A stretch of DNA of 64,000 nucleotides from Colius striatus (lineage: Eukaryota > Chordata > Aves > Coliiformes > Coliidae): assembly GCF_028858725.1 (NCBI RefSeq), contig NC_084762.1:2613374-2677373 (forward strand), read 5' to 3'. Each line of letters begins with the position of its first letter. Position 1 is the first letter of the stretch. Below the pieces are notes generated by a model. It searched no databases and was not told the origin of the DNA. It saw only the letters and a program-made list of their open reading frames with translations. Below are positions 44,701 to 58,910 of the stretch, piece by piece. Made by a program: the position numbers and the translations under genes.

Positions 44701-47700
44701 TGTTTTGTCTTACACACACAAATTGTTTAATTGTCATAAATGGGTCCTTGAATGCACAAGCTTCCCCTTCCACAGACACCTGCACAAACCAGCATCTTAA
44801 AGATATAGATTGTGTACGGAAACTTGAGATTTACCCATCTGCTCCATTCGTGTTTGAAAACTGACTTCCATGTAGAGGGGTTCTTATCCTTACTTGACAT
44901 GTGGCACAGGCCAAAGATCTGCAGTTGTATTTACTGAAAGGAAACCAACACAAACAGGGGAGAGGAAAGATATGAGCGACTTGGGAGATGCGATTCCTTA
45001 GACTTCCAAGCATGTGTGTGTGTGACAGCCGTATACTCGCTCTGTCAGATATTTGGCCATCTAAGTATTACTTTTCACATGACATAGTCCTGGAAGCATG
45101 TAGTGTAAATTATCATATATCAGTTATGAGAAGACAGTCATGTAAATGGAATCTAAAAGGCAAACAATCATCTCTCAGCTGCAAGTGAACATAATCCAAA
45201 CGCAGAGTCATGTTTTGCTTTGGTTCAAGAAGAATGCTACAGGAATCAAAGGCTCAGCCCTACATTCCCTGCCTTGTGTGGGTACTCCTATGGACTTCAG
45301 CAGGATGGTGAATGTAATGTGGCATAATCAGTCAACACCATATCTCCAAAGACCTGACTTACTTGAAAGAGAAATGAGGAAAATTTTGTTCTATGTGTTC
45401 CCAACCACCTTGTATCACACAACTGGGCCCCAGGTTTCAGCACAGAAACCAGAGTAAGTAAAAGCTGTTGCAATATAGAGCAGCTGATTCATGAGAGGAA
45501 AGCTCTATATACTTTGTCAGTGCAGAACTGTGTAAAGCGAGGAGCAGAATTCTCCTCTAAGAATAATTTCTCTCTCAATGCACCCTACAGATAAGCCCAA
45601 GATTGTCCGGCTCCACACAGAAATCTGATCTATATGCTTCACTAGGACTGGATGCATTGCCCATGTGCAAAGACAGGTTTAGGTGATCTTTAAATCAAGC
45701 CTTGAAAAAACACAATCCTTGAGGGCAGGTCCTTGTGGGGATCTTTTACATTGAAATAAGTTTTAATCAACACATCCAAGGTCCAAATTGTGAACATTCA
45801 GTTCTTGACTCTAAACCTTTCCATATTATAGATATGAAAGAGGTTTCCTAACTAAATGGTAGCACTTCTAGAAACGTCTTTGTGTGAAAATACCGACAGG
45901 CATTCGTTACATTTGAAGGGTTTCGTGTCCTTTTCCAAACAGAGGGCTTGTACAGATTCCCTCAAATTCTTCCTGAGAGCAGCAAATTCTTACCACAGCA
46001 TCCCCTGAGGGAAGACAGAGAAGTTTTAGATCCACAGGCCCTCCCACCTCTTCCAGCGATGCTGATTTTGCAGTACCCAAATGAAAGTCCATCCAAGCTG
46101 CTTTGTGGTGTCCTGTTGCTGAGTCCCTGAATCTATGTTGCTGTAGTAGACAGAATCTGCTGGCCTTTCTATCAGCTGAAACTGAGTGTGGTATTGCATA
46201 CAAGAGGTGATGTAGAAACACAGACCTGCACAAAGCCCAGCCTGGTTTCCACAAAAGAAAAATGGGAAACATCAAGGCAGCTGCCTCCTACAACCGCTGG
46301 CTGGATGCAGGAAGGGGAAAAAATCTGCATGAAGAGTGCCTCCCCCGTGCATATCTACAGAATTTAATCCAGCCCTTCGTTTCCCATCTTCCAAACACGG
46401 CTTCTACTCAGACAAAGAATGAGATGTAACAGAATGTATGTGGATATGAGAGAACATGTGCCTTAGGGCTAGGAACAGAGGGAGGTGAAGGTGTAACAAG
46501 CCCAGATGTGAAGGTGAAGACAGTGATGCACAGTGCGGCTTATCTCATGCAGACACAAGCCTAGAAGTCCACAAAGAGTGGAAATCCATTTCCTCAGAGC
46601 TTGAGGGGCCTACAGCAAACCATTCTCTAGCTGGGGTATGTCTGGCAAATAGAATACATGTAGGAAACTGGGAAATACTAGTTGAAATGCCAAGTGTTTC
46701 CAAGACGAGACATCCACTGGAGAGCCAATCCATCTACCTGTGCATCTATGTGCCTTATATGAGTCCAGAATATACTGTTCCCAGATATTAATTCTCACTT
46801 TGTCTTTAATAGCCTCACCGGGAGAGAACAGGCTTCATCCACAGAGCAGTAGTACAAAAGACGACCCATCTTCACGATTCAAGGAGGTAGATGATGTGAG
46901 AAGCACCAGGTAGGATGGACTTCAGTGAGGCAGTGGGCAAGCTGAAAGCCAACAGTAGGCAGGATCCTTCCTGTTGAAAACAAACTGAGAAAGATCAGCA
47001 GTTCGGAGGTAGCTATGGAGAGTACACTACCAGAGGAAAAGAAGATTGTGGGTTAACCTTAAACACATCTGTGCACTTTGCTGGCAACATAAGCCTGACA
47101 CGCTCAATCAGGTGATTTCTGCAAGGTGGAATGCAGAAGCATAAATGTCTATCTGCAGGTATGGAGGCCATTAACATTAGAATTAGATATGCCATCTATA
47201 CCCAGTGTGCATTATTTTACTCATCACCACATATTTATTCCTTTATCAGATCTTTTGTTTAAACGAGCTCCACTGAACACAAAAGACCCGACTAATTTGT
47301 TATGCAATAAATGTGTCCTTGTAGCCTTATTATTTCCTTAAACAGAAAAAAGAATGTGGTTAGATTAGCTGAAATGACAATTCGCTGCCTTACATTGGGT
47401 TCACTAGGTTACAGAGGGAAACGTTCACGCGCTCTCAAATGAAAGGGTTCAAGAAAATGACAGAAGGTATAGTTAATTAGTTGACTGGATTATTCAATCT
47501 CTGCATAAAAGCATGAGCTTTGCTTTAGCGAAGCAGCGAGCATTGACAGAAGTTAATGCCTTGGAGAGCCTTCTTTAAACACTTTAGGCTCTTGTCAAAA
47601 TCATAATTGCATTCATATGAGATTTTCTGCATTTGGTATAACAGGGGATTGGTCTTTTTTTTCTTTGCTTTTTTTCACCTGGCAGGAGTTGCTTCAGCTA

Positions 47701-50700
47701 GAAAAGGGAGCAGCACAAAAAGGGAAGGAAGCACAAGTGGATGCCACGCATCAGGAGCAACGGTGTAGGTGCAAAACAACGTTACTCATCTCGAAGGCAC
47801 TTACAGTGTGTGAGCGGGACGGAATAAATGACAAATGGAAAAACACAGACAGATGGAAGAACAAAGCAGCAGTGACACAGTTGGTCAGTGTGATAGGCAG
47901 CATTCTCAGCACATCCCTGGTCTGACAGCTGTCAACATTTTAATAAATTTCAGAGCAGAAGAGTGTTAGGAAAAGGCAGCTAAGGAAAATCACTTACAAC
48001 AAAGTAAGGTGAGGCAAGCTGAAAATCTGAAACCTCTGCAATGTTTGGCCTTCCTGCTCTCAAACCCTTTACTTTTAAGGGAATAAAGAGAATAATGTGT
48101 CTTCCTGATGTCTGGATTCCCAGCACAACACACTTTCATTCACCAATGGTTTGAACTGGCTTAATGCAAGTGAAGAAATCCTTATTTTCACTTCAAATTC
48201 CCTCGCCTCTTAGAAAATTGATACAGCATCCCTATAAGGAGAAAGCTCCTTTTGCTCTGAACACGTTTACCATCTCCAGGCACGCCAAACATTTGCAGGG
48301 TGTCAGCTGTGAAGGAAACGTGAATATGTTCACATGATCAACAGCTGCACTGTGAAAATGCCTGTGGGGATGGGGAAACATTCTAGACCCCTACCCATCA
48401 GCTCTACACATTGTGAGGTGATTAAAAGACAGAACTTCAGAGCTCCCATGAAGATACAAGTTATTTAGGGAAGAAAAAAAAAGAGAGAAAACATTTTTTT
48501 GTGACATTTGGAAGGGATGAGATGATATTACTTCAGGATTCTTGTACAGCAAAGTATTGCTTTCTTTTCCCAGTACCCTTATTCCACGATTAATCTAAGC
48601 AGCAAATAATCCAACCTGGACTTTGAAAGAGTGGTATTATGACCCATAATGTTGTCTGAGCACCTAACAGTAATCCTTCAAGCTACATACATACAGTACA
48701 GTTTCCCCTAAAGCTTGTGACTGTTTCATGAGCAATTGCTTCATTTATTAAGCCACAGTTAGATATAACAGACTAGAACAAGGCTCCATCGGTTACCTCT
48801 CCCCTTTATATCCAGAACTGATTCATCAAACAATATTTGTAGTCAAATCATAGTTGCTTCAAATGCACTTTTAAATAGCACGTCACTGTTTGCAAAGGCT
48901 GAATGGAGAGAGTCACGCAGAACAAAAGTTTTGGATGAAGAACAAACACCTTGGGAAGTCCACTCTTGATCTAAAGCAGTGATAGGATGCCCTACAGAAT
49001 AATACAGGCACTGGGGGATGGAGACAGGAAACTAAGAGAAGCAGAATTGTTCATAATGGGAGCTCCTCTTGTCTCCTAGGATTGAGCACCTTCAATGAAT
49101 GGTTGCTTCCTCTCACTGGCCTTCCCCACTTCTGTTGTTTTGTTTCTGCCACTACCCTGCAGGCTCTTGCAAAAGGGTGTAATCTGCACCCTCTTTTAAA
49201 AACCACCGTATTAGTGAGGGCTCTGTTATTTCAAATAATTCAGGTTGCAGTCCTGCAAATGGCTTTTAAGTCAGAAAAGAAAACTTTAACCTTCCCTAAG
49301 CCTTTCACAGAAGACACAGAAGACTGTCAAGAAGACAGTCAGAAGGGAATTTGTCTCAATGTTACAAATAGCATGGCCTCTCCTAGAGGGTTCTATTAAT
49401 AACAATAAAGTTTTTTGCTAAAAACACCAACTTACCTTCGCTGAGATAGAAGTAAGAGCATATTTCATCCTCACACCTCATTACTGACGTCCAGCCTCAA
49501 GAAATAAGTATAGCTCTTTGACCAAAAAGAAAAAATCAGCTAATTGCTCTTAAAGCTAGGAACATTGGAGAAGCTTGCTTTCATCTACAGAAATTAAGGT
49601 GACTGGAGACATTTGAAATAATTGCTTAGGTGTATTTCTGTCAGCAGGTGCAGAACATGAGCAGTTTCATCTTGAAGCCAATCTGCTTCACAAACTTCTG
49701 AGTGGGATCTTCACCTTTTCTTCCAAAGAAGACTTTTGACTCAGGAACCATCCTCAGGAACCAAACAAACAGGGCTTGTTTACTGTTGAGAAAGTGCCAT
49801 TACCCTGTACAAGAGGGAAGATGACAGCAGCATAAATGCAGAAGTAATTAATGCAACGCTTTCAGACTTTGCAAAGGGAGGGTTTGGGGTGAATGGGTGT
49901 CGTTGCTGAGCTAACAGTGATGCTCTAGCAGTCTAATCATTGCTACTTGTTCTATGCATGGAGATGAGTAAAGTGAAATGAAACTATCTGACTCTGGAGA
50001 GAATACTGAACCTAAAATTTTAGACAGGAAGCTCAGGAAAAAGTTCAGAACAGCAAATCGAATACCTTCCATAAATCCAAAGCAGATTAAGTTAAAGTAC
50101 AACTATGAAATATCAACCTCAGTCTTGATTTTATGGGATCTCCTGGAAACATCACAGACTCTCCAAACCACATCATGTTTCACCAGCTCATCTCTCCTCC
50201 CCCATCCTTTTCTTCAAGGGACTCTCTATAAAAGGGGAAGCTGAATGACAGAGAGTGCACTCAGAATCTAACCTTAAAATCAAATGACGAACCCTGACAC
50301 CTTCAGCACTTTAAAATGACTTGTTATCTTTTAAAGCTGCTGCTGTAGTATTATTACAATGCAGCTTTTAATCAGATTCATGTCTGCCTCACGTCTCCCA
50401 GACACAACTGCATATCTACTGCAGCTTCATTTGAGCCCCACAGCATGAGTTATATCAAGGTACCAGGAATCACTGATCAAGTTCCCACGTACCTAGGACT
50501 CAGTTTTCAACTTCTGCTGTTTATATCAGATTCTTCTACATTCAGACTCTTTTTTCAGGGCTGTAAGCATTTTCCACAGTTCTCCATATTTCCTTCAGGA
50601 TCCCTCACTTTGTCCCCATGGATGTGACACCTTCAGGTGTTCCTTCATCCCTTCTCCCTTGCAGTGCATTTTGCACTGGGTTTTATAGCCTCACTGACAC

Positions 50701-51911
50701 TCAAACGGATGCAGTTCTTCTGCCTCCACAACTCACATGGAAGCTGAGCTCTTTTGTGGTCACTGGAGTGTGATGCTCTCTTAGCTGCACTCATCAGCAT
50801 TTGTGGCCATGTAGTGTCTCACCAAACGCAGGGGAGCTCTCGCTAGCAGCCAGGTTTGTTCCAGCCTAAGCTCCTAAACCAACTCCTAGGAAACAGCCAA
50901 AGATACACACACATCCATGTTTCTCCACATGCATATGGGCCTTTTTTTCAGTTAAATCACTAACTGTAGTAGTTTGTGTTAATTCTAAAGGGAATGATTG
51001 CAGTCCAAACTTCAAGAGATCTCATTTCCATTTGAAACCTCTTCTGCTGAGCACAAATGATTGAGAACATCCTTTTCAACTTATGAACTTTTATTAGGTA
51101 ATGTCTGGATGACTAACTGGCCCTGGTGGGGTTGGGGAAAACTGCTTACACCACTCTGGCTAATTAATATGTATGTCCTGACACATGTCCTCCAGAGTAT
51201 ATAAAGAAGGGGTAGTGGTCCATTCCAACATAGCCTTGAAGGATCATTAAGATTAACAGCTATTCATGAAGTACTGGCAAGTGCAATCAAAGAAGATGTG
51301 AATTATCATCTGTATTGGTTTTGAGGTGGAGAAAAAAAAAAAAAGGAGACCTCCCATAAACTCAGCTTAGAAGGATAAAAGAGGAAAAGAACGCCTTTGT
51401 TTAGCACAATATCTGAGACAAAAATAAACACTGCTGCAAATGCAGCCCCTCTGCAGACATACAGGAAACGTCACAGGCCCTCCAGAGGAAACAGTCAGAG
51501 GGTTTTATGACTTTTATTTTTAAACTGCCCTGGTTTTACTATTTTGATGTTCTCAAGCGTCCCTGAAAACTTACCTATGATAAAGAGGAGGGCTGTGAAG
51601 TGGGATGTGTGCTTTGGAGATGTTTGGAGGTGGTATCTGTTTCTCCATTTGGAGCCATTGCTCTTACCGTGCCAGTTTTTATTGACCCACTTACAGGGAG
51701 GGAAGAGGAACATGGAGGAAGGTGCTTCAGGAAGGACCATAAAAGGTGGCCTTTATAAAGCAGCATGTGTGCCAAGATCCTCTGAGGAGAATTAGGCATT
51801 AAAACTAGAGGAAGAAAATACCTTCTGGCCCTTCCAATACAGTAATGAAAAGAAACCACTTCTCCTTCACTCAAATATTTAAAATATTAAAACTCTGAAT
51901 GTTCCCCAAAT
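41719..51911. other. Intergenic sequence, no gene recognised
   Basis: About 10 kb of non-coding sequence. Frames reach at most 122 codons and overlap on both strands with no domain. Small items: G3T7 at 41,834-41,843, an A13 run near 44,315 and short GT repeats near 45,012. I could identify no repeat family here. Confidence 0.6.
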
Positions 51912-52010
51912 GGAATCTCATTATTCTCACAACCAGAGGCTAATTTCCCCAACTCTCTGAGAAACTGACACTCAGCAAGCCACTGAGTGGTTTTGCACTC
52001 TAAAAAGTAG
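51912..52010 (-). repeat. MIR/L2-type 3' end, antisense
   Basis: AATCTCATTATTCTCACAAC followed by CAGAGGCTAATTTCCCCAAC, CTCTGAGAAACTGACACTCA and GCAAGCCACTGAGTGG follows the order of an antisense MIR tail and core: ATCTCATTTAATCCTCACAA, then ATTATCCCCATTTT, then GATGAGGAAACTGAGGC. It is divergent but block order and spacing are right. Confidence 0.65.
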
Positions 52011-52450
52011 GGCAACTAACGGGCAACAGATACCTTTTGCTGAGAGGATTTGCTGTTGCTTCTGCTCTCCAGTGCCAGTCAATGATTTCCACACAAACTC
52101 ATCCACTAATTCCTGTAAACACTCAACTGAAAGCCCCGAGGAAAGGCACTGATGGATCTCTTTTCAGTGCTTTCAATGCAGATGCAGCCCTAACTCAGCC
52201 ACAGGGTGGGCATTTTTTGATCCAGCATAGTAATCATTTATACATCGTCACATTAACGCAACTATTTGAGCACCTTAAAAGGTTGAGGTGTTACTCTCTG
52301 CATGGCTTTAGCTTGAAGGATTGAAAACTGACAGCAGCAGTGTTATTTGTTGGAAAAAGTATGCCAAAATCTGAGCAGTGCACAACAATGCCACACTGAA
52401 AGGTGATGTCCACCATTGACTCAGTGGTAACTTAGGGGGGAAAGAAAAGG

Positions 52451-52517
52451 TCACAGAATCCTAAGGGTTGGAAGGGACCTTGAAAGATCATCCAGTCCAA
52501 CTCCCCTGCCAGAGCAG
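52451..52517 (-). mobile_element. CR1 LINE 3' end fragment (antisense)
   Basis: TCACAGAATCCTAAGGGTTG, GAAGGGACCTTGAAAGATCA, TCCAGTCCAACTCCCCTGCC: the outermost 65 bp of a CR1 3' region read backwards, then an abrupt end at AGAGCAG. It is a short 5'-truncated copy. Confidence 0.9.
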
Positions 52518-55284
52518 AAATCAATCTACATTCTTTGGAAAGACAGACAAAGGATGGGGAGGGGAAAGGAAGAAAGAAAGGATGACAAAGAAGAAGGAAA
52601 GTAATCGAATCTCTGACCCATCCTGTTTTCCTGGTGCATGTGTAACTTTAGGAAGCTGAACAGCTCACTGAGGGAACAGAGTGTTGGCTGGCTAAAGCCA
52701 GAGTCATCAGGCAATCTTCAGAGTTGGGCCTTATACTTTTAAAATATCCATGCAAGGGTGCTTTTGTCACAGTAGACATGCTTTTCAGTCTGTTTGAGAT
52801 CAGGTGGGTACCACGAGCAGCAACGAGCAGGTGTATGATGCCAGTCAGCTAGGGATGGTTCAACGTGCCATCCTTCAGTAAAAAAACAGACCAGGTAATG
52901 CCCTGGCTGTGTTTTATCCTTTTAGAAACATATATCAATTGCTGCTGGAAATAGTCTCCTTCAAGTTAAGCCACTGTAAAATCCCTAACTTCACTATCTC
53001 GTCTGTACCACTGACTGATATGTCCTATTTACTCAAAGCCCAAAAAAGCTCCTGGTGGTATTTAAACTCTCTCAACCCATATGTCAATACAGGCCAGCAG
53101 TTGTGACTATGAGAGATGTGCTTGCTGGGGTATAATGTGCCTGCTCACTCACACAAAACCAAAGCAATTCAAATGTCTCCACCGCGACTCCTGACATCAC
53201 GTCCACTATGGCAAGATCTGGGTCAGCTGTAAAAGCTGAGTCACATCACCAATCATCTTTGCCAGGCATAAAAACACTGACGCTCTTCAGACAATAGCAG
53301 CTCTGATTTCTCCTCTCAATAAACTGAAAGGACTGAAGAAAGCAAAGCATGATGCAGACAAGTTGCACTCTTCCATGAGACATCTATTGGGCAGCGCATA
53401 TGGTTTGTTGTGAAAGCCATTTAGCCCTTTTTCTGGAGCAAACTCAGACATTGACAGGAGCAACACAATCATCTCAGGATATATTCTCAGAAGCAAGTCA
53501 ACTAAACTCCTGAGTGTATATTAAACTTTAAATAGAACTATCTTAGACTCACTACTTTAGAAGATTTATTCATTCTTTCAAGTTGGGCACTTGTTCCTTC
53601 ATGGAAAATGACTTTGCTGCTCTGTCATTAAACGTTTCACCTTCTCTTTCTGTTTTTGTTTAAATCTGCACATTCAAACAGCCTCGGCTTGACATCTCAC
53701 TGAAATCTCCTTGCCATGGTTTAGAAAGTGATGGGCACCCACTCAGCCAGGCCATCATTAGCTCAAAAGTGGTGACTAGGATACTGTTCTACACAGAACA
53801 TAAAATTTGTGCCCTGCTGGGACAAAAGTAATCACAGTCCAAATTTCCAGGATGAGATCTGATATTCCACATTTTTCCAAAGCAAAATAAATGTCCCTTT
53901 TTTATCCCCCAGTAAAGGGACATTCACTGTATTACTCCCAGCTCTAAGGGGACCCATGTCACACTGTGGTTATTTTTCCTGGGTTTTCTAAGAGAAGAGC
54001 ATACCCTCTTTCTATGAAAAGAGAACCCTGACAGCACTACAAACACAGACAAGGGAACATGGATAATACAACCAAATATCACCCTGAAACAGAACAACTA
54101 TCCCATAGTGTATATATCAAAATATGATGGAATTCCAGCATCTTCTGAGTCCAGGAGGTTTATTGAAAACATCTAGAGATTAAAAAGCTGGAGAGGTCGA
54201 GATGGAAGAGGGGTTTGATGTGACTTTTCAAGGAAAACCCCTAAAGGAGGACACCTCTCTGAGTCACAGTGTGGCTTAATGCTGTTAGATATTTTCTTAC
54301 ACTCTCAGGGACCAGCTTTTTCCCTTTGAAGAGTACCAAAGTAAGTTCTATCTGGTTTTAGGAGAACCAATTGTAAGTAGTCTCACAGTTATGACCAACT
54401 AGAAAACTCTGATCCATAACCCAGCCCAATGCTCACACCTCAGCAACATCCTGAGCTCCGGAAAAAACCTCACAGCAGATACAAGGAACAAAGAAATTTG
54501 CTGGACTCACTTTTATTTCCCATATGCTTCAAGCCCCACATATTCAGTGACCTGACACAGTGATCCTGCTGGGTCTCCAGTCGAGGTTAGTCAGCAGAGT
54601 TTCAGTGAGCTCATAGCCATGTGTCACCCTGCGCAATCTGAGGAGCCGCCGTGGTGCAGCCACAGAAATTTGGGCAAATCACTGCTTTCCAGGCAATTTT
54701 ATCTCAATCATCCTTCTGAACTCTGGCTACAGAATTTTGTCTTTAACTTAAGCTTGGATTCCTGCAACATTAAAGAGCAGAATGCATCAAGTTAATTGGA
54801 AACAGTTTTGCCTCAACACATCCTGCATTTGTTCAAGGACTCGGAGAGAGGAAAAGCCCAGGCTTTGAAGCACTGTGACAACTTAAGATGAATTTCAGCA
54901 TTACTTTTCCTACAGAATATAATTGAAAACATACTTCAGCACAGCCTCTAATCTAACTCTGGGTAGAAATGTGTTTCACCCACAAGACTGGAGCTCAACA
55001 TTCCCAAGTCTTGAAGAAATTCTGACTCTGACCCAAACCGTCTTCTCTTTCTACAACGAGCAAAACCAGTCTTAATACTACTGAACTGAGTTCATCACTT
55101 ATTCAAAATCATGGCTCTTACCATCACTTATGTGTTCCTTTTCATCAGATTGATGTCTAAACTCTTTATTTCTCCCTATCCCTCTCAATAATTAGGGTCA
55201 AATACCTGTATATTGAAGAAGGCAGTCCCTCCCCCCAAAGCATCAGTGTCTAGAAAGACAAAAACTGGCACAGAGTGAGATAAA
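52518..55284. other. Intergenic sequence, no gene recognised
   Basis: No gene or repeat family is recognised. A purine-rich tract (GGGGAGGGGAAAGG and GAAGAAAGAAAGG runs) lies at 52,557-52,602. Confidence 0.65.
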
Positions 55285-55720
55285 GGATGTATTGTTATCC
55301 CCATTTTCAGCTGGGAATCCATTCCTTTGGATGACTAAGAGTCAGAATCCCAAGGGAGGTCAAGGATCAGAATCTCAAATGCTCAATAACCACCAGCAGA
55401 GCCAGACTTTCAGAGGAAAAAGGGAAGAAAAAAGCAAGGAAGGAAGAGGAAAAGAGAGAAAAAAATATTTTAAAAAGAGGGGGAAAAAACCAACATCAAA
55501 AAGGCTCCAAGTCTTGAATTTCCTACTTTCATTGCAGATGTTTCAGAAGATCTTTTTGCCCACCCAGAAGCTGTGGCCGCTCAGGCACCCATCGCTGCTG
55601 CCATTCCCAAGCGGGGCAGGGCATGAGTCGCCCACAGTCACAGAGGCAAAAAAAAACCCCTCTTGCAGAGCCAGAAATTTGAACCAGTATCTCCTGTGCA
55701 CTAACCACAAGTCTTTCCTT
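55285..55720 (-). repeat. MIR copy, antisense, split by about 300 bp
   Basis: The first part, TATTGTTATCCCCATTTTCA at about 55,290-55,309, matches the antisense TATTATCCCCATTTTACAG block. The core resumes at 55,622 with CATGAGTCGCCCACAGTCAC, then AGAGG, an A9C4 tract (55,648-55,660), TCTTGCAGAGCCAGAAATTT and GAACCAGTATCTCCTGTGCA, matching TGACTTGCCCAAGGTCACAC, GCAGAGCCGGGATTCGAACC and the bases beyond. Between lie some 300 bp including a purine-rich tract (55,412-55,466). The 159-codon frame across this region is repeat-derived, not a gene. The two parts could also be separate copies. Confidence 0.65.
55412..55466. repeat. Polypurine tract
   Basis: About 55 bp almost wholly of A and G on the + strand, broken by a single C. 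Long polypurine tracts can form triplex structures, but no function is shown. Confidence 0.8.
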
Positions 55721-58700
55721 TCTCTCACTAACAACACAGTGTATTTCTTTGTTAAGTTTCTTTCTAGTTAGAGATAACATAAAGGGCCTTTTTCTTTATT
55801 CATCCGCGATGGTAATATGACATTATGAGACTGGCACTTGTCATTCACAGGGAATGGCCTTTTTCCTCTTGCCCCCAAAACACAAACACACTTGGCAGAT
55901 TGTCTGCAGACGACACTGGAATCTCTGTATTTTACAACCTTTTTACAGCAGCCTCACAAGAGTAAATTGCCCTTTATTACTCTTTTTCAGGAAACTGGCA
56001 ACTCACGGATCCCAGCTAGAAAGAATTATTCCCCTTTCTCACATAACCTCCGAGGGGAAGAAACCAACTTTATGGTCAAGAAGATCAAGATAATATCACG
56101 TTCTTTATATCATATCCCTCAGCAGTTGCCGCTACCATGCAAAGGTCTAAATAGCAGAGTAATAGGTCAGCAGCCACTGGCTACCATCATGCCTGTGAGC
56201 AGCCTTAAGTGTCCCTGGCAGAGTTGTGGAGTAGGTGTGGAGTAGAACAGCCCACATGGAAAACCCAAGAGCAACACCATGTTTTCTTTTGCCCTTTTTC
56301 CCACTTGAGAGGGGCACACATAACCACCACTAAGTCTCCATTTCAAGCTCTGAAGATGACAGGGAGGATGTCACTGTACACACCAAGACAACTACAGATA
56401 CTCTGTGTATCTGCAGAGGCAAAGAAAAGGGTGCATGTGAGGAATGCCTGATGTACAGAACCCCGTTCATCTCTGCGTTACTATTTTCGCATTCATCTCA
56501 TTCGGGCTTCTTTTCTTTTTCAGCTTCAGTTTCTTCAAACCCTGTCCTCTTCTACATGACCTTTTTGATCAATAGCCCTTTGTTGTGCTGCTGGGCCTTG
56601 GCAGCAGAGGACAGAGCGACTACAGCTAATCCTTATCTAATGTTTACCTTTAAACTCTTCACGGCTTGACACAGGTTTGAGACATTGCTCTCTTTAGGCT
56701 TTATAACTCTAAATGATGAGCACTGCTAGAGAACACAGCCTCCTCCAGAGACATCCCCCTCTGCTCCTGCCATCCCCCCCATCCCTAGCCCACAGAACAC
56801 TTGCACTTTTCTGCTTCACCACCTCAGAAATTAGTGGATTACCTCAGCTCTTCTGATACATCTTTTGGCAAGTCAGCGAAAGTCAGGTTGCCAAGTATTT
56901 TCATGTGGAAAACAGGCCTCTCCTTGTCTTTTTAAATGCAGAAGACATTTTTTATGAGGAGGGGACTCGAAAAGCCTCTTTGTCAGATTCTGCAGTTGCC
57001 TATCACCAGCTCCAACTGGTACTTGTCACTGTATTATCCTCTCACAGGCATTTCACTGAGCAAAATTTGTGGCTGACTTTCAAATGGCAAATCAATAGGA
57101 AACTTTTTATTCTTCCTGCTCTTAAGCAGCCTGTTACCCTATACATTAAGATCTATTATTGTTTCAGACAGCAGTGTAACCCAACATCCCTGGCAGCTCC
57201 CAGAACAAAACCACCAGACAGATGGGATACCCCACCTCCCCCCGAAACTTTATCTTGAAAGCCCTTAATTTGATCAAACAGCCTCAAGCATGACTCATAT
57301 CCCAGCCAGAGACAACTCTGAAAACTCAAGGGCTGCTACAACTGACCACAGAGAGGCCAAAGGTATCAAAAATAAGCCTAAGACTACAATTGCAGATGCA
57401 AACCAAGCTAATACTCCCTTAGAGGGAAGAAGACAGATCAAATCCTTTCTGTTACCAACTTCACAAACATCCTCTTGGTGCACTTCAGAGCTGTAGAGTT
57501 AAGTTGAAATAGAAATGAGATGACGTGTTGCTTTGGTTCTGTTGTGTTGCTTGGGGTTTGGGGTTTTCAACTGGTATACATGCAGTTAAAGAGCTCTCAT
57601 GTAAACGTAGGGCCAGTCATTAAAACTAGCTCCCAACTTACTGTGAAATTAAGAAGTGTCCTCAGTCTTGTCCTTTGCCCCTTCCCTAACAGCAACTGCT
57701 GAAAAGGTGCAAGTTACCAACCGCTGAAATGCCACATAAATGCTCTAAAACAAACCAAGAACGCATCTCCCTGTAGATACAACCAAGCAAAGCTCATTTT
57801 CAGCTTCACAACATGCAACAACGTATTAGCGACTGATCCATTTCTAAGGAGAGGAAAACCCGCGCGAGAAAAAGCCTTTTCACAGTTCAATAGAAAGTTA
57901 CAATACCTGAGAAATGAACAAGAAGTCGTGTAATGGCTTTGCAGCTTTTGAACTTTCACGTGTTTCAGATTTTTCTGATGCTTGTGCGGATTAGAGAGAT
58001 TCGCATCTCGCTGGCTGGGGCACCTCGTGTTTTTGCCTTGGATCAGGTTTAATGCTTTCCACACCGTAGAAATTTCACTCTGTGTGAACACACCCTGAAT
58101 TTAAGGAATTTTTCATATTTTGGTGCGTGTTTTCCACTGTGATTCTTTTTATGCTAACCCTGTCAAAGGGCACAGTGTCTGGATCAGAAGAATGAGCAGC
58201 TCCTTCAATTTCACACGTCAGTACCCCGGGCTTTTGTGACATGTTTTTCCTCCCAGATCCCCTAAAAATAAATTAAAAGGTGGGAGGAAAGTCAGGAAAC
58301 AATAAAATAGAAGACAACCATGTTGGTGGGTTTTTTACTTCTGTATATTATCTCAACCTGGATCCCAGAATAAAAAGGAGAACCATTTATTGCAGCACTG
58401 TGCAAAGTTCATGGTTTTAAAGCTACAGCTACACCTTTTTCATCTCTTCAAAAAGACATTTCAAAGCAGGGCTGTGGGACCCAAAGAAAGAGAAGAATCT
58501 CTGATGTCCATCCAGCTCACCCAGTAAAAAGCCTGCATTTTCCACTCTTTGACACAGGATTAAGGAGTGACAAAAAGCCATTTCATCCTGGCTAAAAAAG
58601 AACCATGCATGTGAGCAGTTGAACAGGATCTACATTCTAGGGGCTATCAGGAAGGCGTGGGCACCATCTAGAATCTAGACATAATGCCAGCCCTCAGAGC

Positions 58701-58910
58701 AACCAGCACATGGGTTAACAGCAAGAGGAACCAAAAACCTTTGCACACAATAGGTGTGACAGCCCATGATGTCAGCTACTTGGGGCTTGTGCAGAACTGA
58801 AGCTAGGTGATAAATTGAGGAAGGGGTTCTTGTCCTAGTTGTAGACCCACAGAGTAAGGTAACTTCAGACAAAGCAGGCAAAGGGTGTGCGAGAGCAAAG
58901 AGAAAGGGGA
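55721..58910. other. Intergenic sequence, no gene recognised
   Basis: No gene or familiar repeat is seen. Frames up to 135 codons (for example 55,838-56,245) carry no domain I know and compete with overlapping frames. A G3T6 tract lies at 58,328-58,336. Confidence 0.6.

Noticed and set aside
55292-55771. 159-codon frame
   Set aside because: It spans a polypurine tract and MIR sequence; the lysine-rich product is a composition effect.
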